This document shows positions 36,501 through 46,753 of a stretch of DNA of 64,000 nt, piece by piece. Under the pieces are notes generated by a model. It was given only the letters and a program-made list of their open reading frames with translations. It was not told the origin of the DNA and did not search any database. Numbering within the stretch: position 1 is the first letter of the stretch; each line of letters starts with the position of its first letter. Source of the stretch: Mya arenaria (taxonomy: Eukaryota; Mollusca; Bivalvia; Myida; Myidae); assembly GCF_026914265.1 (NCBI RefSeq), contig NC_069127.1, forward strand, positions 70,050,223 through 70,114,222, written 5' to 3'. A program made the position numbers and the translations under genes.

Positions 36501-39500
36501 CACATACCTTCTGCAAAAGGCACAGGTAACATTCTGTTATCTGCATTTAATGTGTTGGTGTATGTTTTCCCATCCCGCGAGATGTAGCCGCAGGAGTTTG
36601 GACATCGACCCGGGTGTTTGCTTAGACTAAACTGTGATGTTCCGATACCTATACCAATCACTGAATCCTCATCTGTGAATAGAGAAGAGGGCTTATGAAC
36701 CCATAATGCTTACCTTCTGTTTGGTTTTTATTAAGCTTTACTGGTTTGTGAAAAATGTTTAATGTAAAGGCTTATGTACAACACATTTGTTTTTGAGGTT
36801 GAAAAAGGGGCATAACTCAACAATTAATCAAGCCTGAGTTATGAGCCATGCTGATAATGTGAGCATTGTTACTAGTTACAGTTTCATATGAATATAGTTT
36901 TAAAAGTTTTTCCCAAGGTAAAAGTCCTTGCACAACAACATCAACACCGCCGCTGTTGACAACGACACCAAGGCTATGACGTTACCTTAAATATAAACAA
37001 GTAGCTGTATCTTACTGAGTTTTATTATTTCTATTGCAAAAAATGGACTCTCTTCATTCAGTGACTTGGTAAACTGGATTCCATGTATTCGTTTTTTGTC
37101 TGCCTGAAGTCCAACAATACATCGAGAATCTTCAATCTCAACATCGATGTCTGCTGACTTATGGAACATCGATGTATTCAACTCTGGAATAGTTAAATAT
37201 ATATGTAATAATGGAACTTATTTACTTGCCACACTACATACAACGAAAACCAGCTGTACAATTTGTGCTAATGGAATGATAGATGGAATGGATAGGCATA
37301 CAGGCATTGTCGGATACCCCCGATACACACTGTACGATACATGCTATGCTTCGTTGTGTACTGTGGGCAATTTAGCTAGAAAAATCTCGTCTTCATGAAT
37401 AATTAATGAGGCAGTTTCATTGGTTCTGCAAAGTACCAGATGCTCTATGGTTAAAAAAAATCCTGGAGATTGCTGGAGTTGAACCGGATCCGCCTTCTCA
37501 GCACAATAATATTTGACAGTGATTGTAGATTTTCATATTTCCGTTAAAAAAATAATGTTTTATGGCCTAAACCGTTACCTCAATTTTTTAACTTAAATAT
37601 AAAAATCTGCGATCTAAGTTTTTGTCAGCAGTCTTATATAACTGGTTTACATGCATTTACACAAAAACTGGCTCGTTCCAAGACAAAAAATTGCCAAAAC
37701 GTTCAAACTGTGAGAGTGTAGCTTTAAGTCAAAGTGGGACCTTAACCTTGGCATGCACACATGGATCTTTAATGACATAGGTCTCTAAAAGTGTTATTTT
37801 TCTGTGTAACATGTTTAAATATGATGAATGTAAGCATTATCAAGATAAATAACTATATATAAATTAACTATATATAAATAACTAAGTGTGTTAACATATT
37901 CACCCCTTGTTCTGGCATCAGCTTCTAAAACAGCGAGTGCCGCTGTTGCCTTCTCACGAAAAATCCCGTCCAATAGCTCCTTTGTCTCGGGAAGACCCAG
38001 ATCACGATTTAGCTGTACATCGATCTCTACCTTGGAAGCTGGTATGAGTAGAAAATGGAAAATGAAATGGCCTGCCTGATTTATACTGACCTTATCATTA
38101 TAGTTAAGCTTACTGGTTCTTAACATAATTACATTCTAATTAAGTAAAAGATACAAGATATAATGCAGTATGACTAAACACAAGAACAATTCATCTGATC
38201 TGACAATCAATCAATTTCAAAACTGTTGAATGAAATTGTTTCCCCCTTGTCATACCAAGACACCATCTAAATCAATTTCACATAAAAATGTTAAGTTTAT
38301 CAATATCAGTGTTAAGTTTATCAATATCAATGTTTAGTTTACTGATATCAATGTAAAGTTTATTGATATCAATGTTAAGTTTAAAATATCAATGTAAAGT
38401 TTATCAGTATCAATGTTAAGTTTATCAAACTATATCAATGTTATGTTTATTGATATCAATGTTGAGCTATTCAATATCAATGTTACGTTTATTGATATCA
38501 ATGTTTAGTTTATTGATATCAATGTTAAGTTTATCAATATCAATGTAAAGTTTATTGATATCAATGTTAAGTTTATCGATATCAATGGTAAGTTTATCTA
38601 TATCAATGTTAATTTTATTGATATCAAACTTATGAATAGACAGTTATACCCAGAAAGCCCTTCAACATATCATCTAAAATTATTCCTCTTACCCCCTCTA
38701 GTAAGCACAATAAGGGGATAAAACCCGCCAGATGGTTGCAGCATCATTCGGAAGAATATAATCTGCATATCCATGGTAACGAAACACAGAACCAGCTGCT
38801 GTTTCTTGTCATCAAAGTCTGACTTGTTAATTTCATCAGGATTGTAGTGGATACCGAAACCAATGCGCTGGCCCTCGAAGGATTTCAACTCTGGAAAAAT
38901 GTGTACATTTTGGTAATTTGTTACATTATGATTTTGTTAGGTTTTAAATGACAAATTGATTATATCTTAATATTCATATTCACACACTAATCTATATGGG
39001 TTCATATACTTAAAATAAAGGGTGAGAGTTATCTACAGTAGTTGTAAAGGTTTCCACCTCTCAACCCAGAGGTGGTGGTTTTGATGTGGTATAGTTCTTC
39101 ACTGGACTCAGAGTTATTCATAGAAGCTCTATTAAGATACAAAAAAATAATATATACCAGATATACATTTCAGGGCATACTTAAAATGAAGCAGCATCAA
39201 AAATTGAATGTTCAAACCATAAGAGATTCATAATCAACTCCATTTGTTTATGAAGCTCATTGTATGACGCTTCCGGGGTGGAAATAAGCACAGCTAATAT
39301 TACCTACGGTAGCTGTCAATTACTAATTACTAAATTAACTGAAAAGAAAATATCATTGTATAGGTAAATAATAGATATAGTTAGTAAATAATAACACGTT
39401 GTTAAACTAATTTAAAATCTCAATCAGAACCCCAAGGAAAATAAAATTGAGTACAATTTTCTAGAAAATGACTGGTTAATTTGTTAATAACATCATTAAA

Positions 39501-42500
39501 TTATTAATAACATACTTTTCTAGAAGGTTGACTGATTTTAAATTAATAACATACACTTGTACATAAATATACAGAGTGAGCATACCAACACCATCAGCCT
39601 TCCATTTGAAGAAGTCTCGCAGTAGAACACTGGTAGGCGTCGGCCATAGGGGGCTGCATGTTGCTATGCCAACAGCTGGACTCTCCCCTTCCATAGCCTC
39701 CCGTAGTACAACTTCATAGTGGACAAGGTCTGAGAAAAGAGATATAATACTTGCAAAGGGATTACAAATGAAACCAGATCAAAATACCCATAATGGAGTA
39801 TGTGTAACATTTGAGTGGTTTTCTTTTGTTTTCATTCATTCATTAATTCTCATATCAGAACTGTAGACAGCATGCAGAGCTTTTACAGTGCAATTAATAA
39901 TATGCAGATAAATAATAATGCTCTTCACTTATACTCACACTAGTAATTGAATGTTAGGCTTTAAAACATAATACAAAACATTATAAAATTCTGCCACAAG
40001 CCTTTTGCTAAAAAATTTACAACCTGTGCTTCGTGCTCATTTATAACTTCACTACTCGAGTAGCAAGAGCAGTAACTATTACTAGTACTGAAATCCTATA
40101 ATGTATGTAGTGCTATTTGCATATACATTGACTGCATACTGTGAAATAAATTACATATTCTATCACCTACAATGTACATTAACATTTTGTGCTACAGGTA
40201 CATTGTATATATTACATGAGCAGTCCTTCAATACAGAATTTCAACATAAATGTGAAATTATATTTATATCATAAATATCCAGTGCTACTTTGATGATTTA
40301 AAGAGTTCAATACAATACATAAAGACTTTTTAATGCTAATTATTAACAAAGTCAGGTGATGTCAAAATTTATTACACTAGTTATATATGATAAATATGTA
40401 ATAACATTATTTCATGATTGCGAAGTCATTCATGATACATCTGTGTATAAACTAAGCCATGATGAAAGAACATAACTATACCTTGCCGTAGGGGGGTAGG
40501 GCTCTGCAGTATAACCTCTGGTAGGGTTTTATCGTAGTGGAACACGTTATCAAGCACATCATATTCTGCCCCGGAATCCTTGATCCAGTTCAACATGTTT
40601 GTCTGAAAAATATCTCTTAATGACAAATATACCGGATATAATTATTTTTCGCAGATCCACTGTAGTATGTTTTCTATATAATGTACCAGTAATTTTGTTA
40701 CTGACATGACTTTGATTTACAAGGATGGATATGAGCTAATAATGATTATCCTCAAGTCTCGTTCCATGGCTAGAAATAAGAATTGGTGTCCTTTTCAGCA
40801 GCCATGAGAAATTGTATTGGTATGGGTTGAACTAACAAACTCGTTGATTTATATCCAGAAAACAAACATCAGAGTGAAATCATATCAATATATATGGCTG
40901 CTGTTTTCACAATAAAGCTATACAAAAATTAGTACAGTCAATCCTCATTGGCTCAAACTCACTTGGCTAAAACTTGTTTGGCCCAATTTCCCCGTTGGTG
41001 CAAACTGAATGTAAGGCCCTATTTTTCAAGAGGCTCAAGGCTCATTGGTCCTTGGGAGTTCCAGCCAACAAGGTTCAACTGTATATAAACCTCTCAAGAG
41101 TGCTGAATGGCGCAATCGCCAATGTCTCTTGTTTTTCGATCAAAAAGGGGCATATGAGTCAACAATAAATATGGGCCTTGCTGTATATTCGAAAATTTGT
41201 CTCTTGCAATATTTTGTACTAAGGCTCATTTGAATATCTTCTTTCTTTTCCGTAGAAGCAATAAAAATAACTGGACTTTTTTTCTTTGCAAAATAGCTGA
41301 GCTACAAAGATATTTCACAAGATCAATTAAATAATATGCAGCCAACCATTGAAGTCCTACCTCAGTAAATTCAGGAATGTTGAGAACAGCCATAGGCCAG
41401 GACACAGCCAGATCAACTGGTCCATTTTCAAGGCATATTGTGGGCAGAAATTTACAATGGTCCTTCTCAAATATATACCTGCAACAGAAAATAAATAACT
41501 AAAACAAAATCAAACATGAGGAATACATGCATATTTTATTCCGTATGTTCTTAATATCCTTTTCATCAAACATGGATAGGGGAAATGCCAATGCTTGTAT
41601 GTTTATTTGTTTTTTCATTCAAACAAGGGGCATAACTCAACAAATATTTAGGGCAGAGGTATGGGCCTTGTTATACATGTGTGTATTTTCTCTGTTAACA
41701 TGAGTACCAAGTTTCGTTTGAATATCTTGAACTGTTTTCAGATACGGCCATGGTTAAAGTTGTAACAACTTGTTGATGGTGACAGCAACAACAAGGCTAT
41801 GCCTGAACTATATTTTTCAACAAATTGATGAGTTAATCAAACTGACATATTTAACATTTACCAGACAATTCAGGAGAACAAATGCAACATTTGGTTTTAA
41901 AACAACCAAATATGGTTTGATACAATGATCGTCATGGAAAAATCCACAATATTTCTACCTTGTTGCGACTGGTATTCTATTTTTAAGGAAAGTCACTGTG
42001 GACATTTCATCACCAAAGTGGGTCACCAGAACTCCAAATTCATCACCTTGAAATATAAACAACATGAATAAACATCAGCCTGCATCAAAAACACAATTAT
42101 TAAATCCTAAAACATTAACTTTTATTTTTCAACTTGCCTTTACATAGTTAAGGTTTGTTCTAATTTATTTCAGCTTGATTGTAAAGACAGCTAGAAGATG
42201 TCAGAAGCTCAAGTCTATATCCTGGGTAGAGACCATTTCTTGTGGCTATTTTGAGAGGTCACTCAAGAGAACATGTGTCAGTAGTGGGGATCAAACTGAA
42301 GACCTCATGAGTGTGTGGCCGACACCTATACCACAATAATTTTTCACATTATTTTATGCTTTTTAATGAATATCATGTTATTTTCACTACTATTATTTAC
42401 GATGCATTGTAATTTTGTTATTTTCACTGCCCTTATAGATTTTGATTCCCATGCTGGTTAATAACTGTGATGTAGCGTTCACTATGCCGGGTCAAGTAAC

Positions 42501-43475
42501 GTCATCAAAACGACATAAGAATTTCCCAATTAACCCCAATTTTATAACCTTTTTCTCTTAATTAATATAAGTAAAAGAGAAAAGTCATTAATTTTGGTGA
42601 ATAATTGAAAAACAGTTCACTTGTGATCATAAAAAATTATATCTTCTCTCGTGGCTGTGCAATTTTTTTTTAAATATTGCTTTATGTGATCACTTGATGA
42701 TTATTTTTTTTCCATCTTACACTGAAGAACTGAAACAAATATCTTCTACATAATGCACAAAATGATGTTCAGATTTAAAAAGCCAGATTTGACAATGACA
42801 TTGACATCAATTTACTTCACTCAATAAACCAGAGTGTAGACCAATAATGTCAACCTTACAAACAGAATAAATGTACACACCCATGACACATTTTTGTCCT
42901 TTGGTGTTTGCATAGTTGAGATGAGAAGAGAAACATCGCCCTGTGTTGATGTTGTACCCGACTGTATGGTTCCATTGACCTGGGTGGCTTTCTGAATCAA
43001 TGTCTGGACCAGCAATGCCAAAAGTAACCTTGCTGTTTTGACCTGATAATAACAACAACAACAAATGTATATGCAGCACAATTATAAGTCTGCATTCATC
43101 TTGATTTCATTCCTTTTTAAAATAGAACATAGGAGGAACCAACATCACAAATTTTGTAAATAGTACACAAAGTAACGGTGAATGTCATTTCAACGATTTG
43201 TTTAAAAAAGATATAATTGATAAAAAATGAGCAAAATAGTGACTCGAACCTTCAACGCAGAGATTTATTTGTTCTATTTATAGAGCAGAAAGATTCTTAC
43301 CAAGAGCTTGAATTTTTGCACAGAAGTAAGGCTGCTGTGGTGTGAGAGGTACTGTAAGTTGGAGAAAATTGCTGGTCTCAGCAAACTTTTTCAGCTGAAC
43401 ATTGCTGATTTGACCAGGTAGGGGTTGGAAGTCATCGAAGATTATGTCCCCCGCACAGCGAAACAGGTCAGACAT
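30528..43475 (-). CDS. Four-module SPRY-domain protein with C-terminal CAIL prenylation motif
   Basis: Coding exons: 43475(43483)-43301, 43042-42881, 42046-41959, 41478-41361, 40602-40482, 39729-39586, 38890-38693, 38038-37904, 37183-37016, 36672-36508, 34975-34752, 33896-33776, 32342-32181, 31808-31626, 30892-30528. All phases agree, giving 842 residues. Modules lie at about 25-175, 200-375, 381-560 and 570-735. Modules 1 and 3 show the classic SPRY signature (FGIAGPDIDSESHPGQ...GYNINTGRCF; IGIGTSQFSLSKHPGRC...GYISRDGK). Modules 2 and 4 are more diverged (LQPSGGFYPLIVLTRGG; FEPPGGFFPCVVLPQGG). The protein ends SKACAIL, a CaaX box whose final Leu predicts geranylgeranylation. SPRY domains bind proteins, so a membrane-tethered adaptor is plausible. 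Nearest known layout is SPRYD3-like, but orthology is unproven. The start at 43475 has a purine at -3; upstream 5' exons are probably non-coding. Confidence 0.88.
32385..32830. repeat. Bivalve dispersed repeat with internal duplication and terminal hairpin
   Basis: Two and a half tandem ~174-bp units starting 'gaatcccggacagggcttat', then a GACGGACA-type tract (32750-32785) and the palindrome 'cccccccaaactttgttttgg' plus 'gggggtata'. The same end appears inverted at 55660-55735. Lies in an intron of the SPRY gene. Confidence 0.75.
35273..35430. mobile_element. pogo-type MITE
   Basis: TA-flanked; ends CAGTCAAACCCCGTTGGCTC and inverse GAGTTCGACTG, inner arms 'ggctcgaactc' repeated inverted. Related to 40935-41081. 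Confidence 0.75.
35536..36419 (+). mobile_element. Internally deleted pogo/Tigger-family element
   Basis: Ends CAGTTGAACATCC and GGTGTTCAACTG, flanked by TA on both sides (35534-35535 and 36420-36421). At 884 bp it is too short for a full transposase and holds only its C-terminal remnant. Confidence 0.85.
35848..36075 (+). pseudogene. pogo-family transposase C-terminal remnant
   Basis: The frame reads DTEDPISNHQATSFITRMR, then an in-frame TGA, then YLEQQTDGSEFYDFIDKL and on to a natural stop. The catalytic core is deleted. It lies antisense in an intron of the SPRY gene and is not functional. Confidence 0.7.
36770..36990. repeat. Dispersed intronic repeat
   Basis: Phrases 'ggggcataactcaaca', 'ttgttact/ttgttatac' and 'aacaccaaggctatgac' recur at 41625-41815. 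Known as a frequent bivalve motif; no coding potential. Confidence 0.5.
37550..37735 (-). mobile_element. Fragment of 'AAAGCTRCACTCTC' element
   Basis: On the minus strand starts 'taaagctacactctcacag' followed by 'ttgaacgttttggcaa' and 'ttagatcgcag', matching 53270-53400. Here the terminal motif is present only once. Confidence 0.6.
38289..38627. repeat. Minisatellite of ~21-bp unit with a palindromic core
   Basis: About 16 imperfect units of 'atcaatgttaagtttattgat' type; many contain the palindrome ATTGATATCAAT. Intronic in the SPRY gene. Confidence 0.9.
40935..41081. mobile_element. pogo-type MITE
   Basis: TA-flanked, CAGTCAATCCTCATTGGCTC at one end and AAGGTTCAACTG at the other; 'cttgggagttc' shared with 35273-35430. 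Confidence 0.7.
41625..41815. repeat. Dispersed intronic repeat, second copy
   Basis: Relative of 36770-36990 ('ggggcataactcaacaa', 'acaacaaggctatgcc'). Confidence 0.5.
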
Positions 43476-43756
43476 GTCTGCTCCTGAAATTAAACAGGTC
43501 AATGAAGAAATATAAAGAAAAACTGACATCAACAAAAATATACAGGTATGACCTTTTATTACTAGTGAAAAATAGTGAATATTTGGTCTAAAGTGTAACT
43601 GGAACAGAAATAGAAATGTGATTTTCAGATTGACATATCTTTTGTTTCATTGATATCTTTTGCACGTAATTAACACAAATTATAGATATCTATTGTAAAA
43701 CTGTTTTTTTAGCATAATGTATAAAGAATTTGAATTGTGAACCTTAATGCACCAGT

Positions 43757-43958
43757 CAATTGTTACCACGGCCCCCCCCCCCGGTCCGGGTGTATACCGT
43801 GGATAGCCGGGGAAATGGACCGTGTTTTTACTTTCCAGGTGGCTTTTACCAGCAGTTCGTCCCCACAGGGCAGGGAATTTGCCCGGGCTTGGCTGGACCG
43901 AAAGTCAAAGTGCCCGCTATTATCCGGACCTGGGGGGGGGGGGGCATGGTTACAATTG
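43757..43958. mobile_element. GC-rich palindromic MITE
   Basis: CAATTGTTACCACG plus C11 plus GGTCCGG at the left is inverted as CCGGACCT plus G12 plus CATGGTTACAATTG at the right. It lies in the 5' intron just upstream of the first coding exon of the SPRY gene. Confidence 0.75.
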
Positions 43959-44559
43959 ATTGGTGCATTATATGGACAGGAGACTCAGTATGGTAATTGG
44001 TTTGGTCACCGATTCAACTGAGTCAATTTCTAGAAGAACACATGTTTGATTTGGAAAAATCCCAAACGAAAGAATGCTGACTTATGTACAAAAAGAATTG
44101 TTTTGCACAGGTACGTCCTGAATGTGGTACATTTCATGCAGATTTAAAGGCCAGGAATCATTTCAGTAATTTACTGGTCGGCAAGCAAGTAAGCATAATT
44201 TGGTAGGGAGAGAGGTGTTTAACTGTTGCAATAGAGTGTCCATAATCATTGAAAAGTGATCTGATGAAAACACATCTCAGACCATTTGCTTGTTCCTGGA
44301 TGAGTCTCACAGTGGTTACAACAGTTAAACTGCCAATCATCCTTGAGATAAATTTGAATTTAGAATTTTTATTCAACTGACTTTCAGCAAGGATAATGAC
44401 AACTTAATGTATATCTGTATCTCTATTTTGCAAAAAAATTGTGTGCTTGGCAGTGTAAGTTGGAATATTTTTGTCATATTGGATTATTCAATAGTTGTGA
44501 TACGAATAAACTTGTGAAAAGGATAAGGAATATGTCCCTTTTCAGACCAACCTTACATG

Positions 44560-44800
44560 GGAAAAAATGCTTGGGATGTATTCAGCTTTATATTGCCCTA
44601 TGATACATGACATATTTCTGAAGACCTCCCCAGGGCATTTTGGTCAGAAACCAGGGGATATGACATTTGTGAGCCCAGGGGATTTTTAACACATCTAACA
44701 AATGCATCAAAATCTCAAACAAGCCATATTTTAGAAGGCTTTTAGGGCATTTTGCTCAGAAAACCAGGGGATTGTGCCCACAACTGGAGAGTTATTGTTA
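44560..44800. repeat. Dispersed 'ccaggggat' repeat
   Basis: Repeated 'agggcattttg.tcagaaaccaggggat' phrases, related to 8590-8850. Confidence 0.4.
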
Positions 44801-45639
44801 TAAATCACGCTGAACTATTTTATTTAAACTAGCAGATTTTTTAACTGAAAAGCAAGGCATTAAGTATTTATGTTGTATGAAAATGTATTGTTCAAAGCAA
44901 TCTTGTCTACATTTTTCCCAACCACAAATAATTACGGAGGAATACTCATCCCCTGCTTGACAACCGGGAGATAGATTGGAATTCCAGGTGATTTTTCCCT
45001 GCTTGGTGATATGGCATTATGTCCTATCTCAAAATAATATCTTTTGTTTAGTCCTACAGCATGCAACTGACACTGGGGCTGACACTGCACATAGCCACAA
45101 TAGGTTCAGGGAAAACATTATAACATTTAGACAATCAACTGCAAAATCAAGGATTATTTAAGCTTATTTTTCCATTTTATAAACATAATCATTTTCCAAT
45201 ACACATACATGTAAATATATATTAACACAGCAAATAATAAAGTATCATTTTTAACATGACTGTCTTCATTGTTCACCATGTACAATGTAGGTGAACCTCA
45301 TAATAGGAATGCTTTGACTAGCACCTACCAACCTTTTCATGCGGTATATTAGATTTGGATATTAATTTTTATGATTTTTCCTGAGGAGACATTAAGCCAA
45401 AGGGTCAACTATCAATATCAACTTTAAATACAAATTAGCTTTAATGGCTGCATTTAAATCACTGCGCCAATACCAAAATTCGTAAAAGGATTTCTTCTTC
45501 TTCCATGTACTGAGCTCACTCTGGGCTCTTGATAGGGCATATGTACTTATCTCAACAAGACTGTGTGGTGGTGGGAAACGTGATGTCTCAAAAAATTTAA
45601 TACTCATAAAATTAGATACAAATCTGTGTATCACTGGTG

Positions 45640-46275
45640 TATGAAGGTGGCTCAATCAAGAGAGCCTTGAAGGTATCCTGCATAGGAGCTTAGCTGATAC
45701 CAATCTAGTTGGCATGAGGTTCCAGTCATTCACAGTTCTTGGAAAGAAGGTGCTGGCCAATGTCTGGTCAGTGATACACTCCTGGTACAGACTTTGATGG
45801 CCTCTGGTGCGTGAGTTGCCTATGCGTGGTTAACTGTCAGTGTTGATGTTTAAAAGGTCTTCATGGATCTTGTACATTATATTTAGACAGCTGTGTTTAT
45901 GTCACTGTTCAGGAGTCTAGTCTAAAATAATAGACGTGTTATACGGGATTCTTCCATTCCCTGACGTCTAAATGGCTTTATGCGAAAACCGGGTGGGTTT
46001 TGAAAAATATCGAAATTGTATTCAGAAGGATTTTCCATGTCAAAAATCGTAAAAAAAATCTGTTAAGATACAATTATTTGGACTATTCAGGAGTCACCCA
46101 GTTGAGGTCTTAGATTGTCTTTGGAGACACATCCTGGAGTTTTTAACGAGTAAAGACTGTTCAAAATAGGTTTAACAAGGGCCTGTTTGTAAGGGTCCAA
46201 GACAGTAGAGGCATTTTCTACAATTGGTCGGACCATGGCTTTGTAGGAAGATTCCTTAAACGGTTGCATGCATTC
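45640..46275 (-). pseudogene. Non-LTR retrotransposon reverse-transcriptase C-terminal remnant
   Basis: Minus strand reads YKAMVRPIVENASTVLDPYK (the 'vRP.lEyas.vWdP' motif of LINE reverse transcriptases). After the inserted MITE it continues RTRGHQSLYQECITDQTLAS and FFPRTVNDWNLMPTRLV, the typical LINE C-terminal 'FFPRtv.dWN.LP' motif. Frameshifts and stops are present. Inactive fragment. Confidence 0.8.
45918..46085. mobile_element. MULE-like MITE inserted in the LINE remnant
   Basis: Ends TAGTCTAAAATAATAG and CAATTATTTGGACTA are inverted. The 10-bp duplication TTCAGGAGTC flanks it (45908-45917 and 46086-46095), and the LINE reading resumes on both sides. Confidence 0.85.
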
Positions 46276-46355
46276 CTTAACTTATTGACATAGGCATCTA
46301 CTTCTTTGCACTAAATGACTTATTACACTTTAAATGAGCTGTTAAATTGAAAGTT

Positions 46356-46465
46356 TTGCAACCACAACATTAAGTCAGGAAAATTTTAACATGACTTTTT
46401 TTATCAAAAATTGCAACCACAACATTAAGTCAGGAAAATTTTAACATGACTTTTTTATCAAAAAG
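46356..46465. repeat. Direct duplication of ~55 bp
   Basis: 'ttgcaaccacaacattaagt' ... 'aacatgactttttt.atcaaaaa' twice in succession, differing by one T. Lies in the intergenic stretch between two divergent genes. Confidence 0.9.
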
Positions 46466-46753
46466 AAAAAAAAAACGTGTCATTGTTGTTATATTTTACA
46501 ATTATCTTTACCTCGAATCTAAAAAAATAAACCAAAGTGTCGAGATTGTTGACATTTGTTACCAAAACAAGCGGAAGTGCGTATCGCGTTTGATTATTTT
46601 CTTCTAGTTAATCGAGTAAGATAAGGAGCACACAATAATTATGTCAAGTTCAAGCAGTTTTCAAAACCGGTTTAATAACTCATCTACTATAAGTCAATAA
46701 AAGCAACCATTGAAAGACTTCCTGTGCATTGAAAAACGATTATTTTAAAAAAT
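46466..46753. promoter_or_regulatory. Presumed bidirectional promoter, SPRY gene / SNIP1
   Basis: Short interval upstream of the SNIP1 start. On the minus strand a GAG|GTAAAG donor at 46512/46511 could end a 5' exon of the SPRY gene (exon roughly 46512-46600, probably non-coding because its phase does not fit the next exon). No TATA or initiator was recognised. Confidence 0.35.

Noticed and set aside
44158-44385. Minus-strand frame (reads FISRMIGSLTVVTT) with AG and GTAAAT borders, as an extra coding exon of the SPRY gene
   Set aside because: Its phase could join the next exon, but the donor is weak, the upstream candidate exon does not fit, and the composition gives no family support. Left open rather than annotated.
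45392-45655. 87-codon minus-strand ORF as a gene
   Set aside because: Adjacent to and overlapping the LINE remnant; no independent support.
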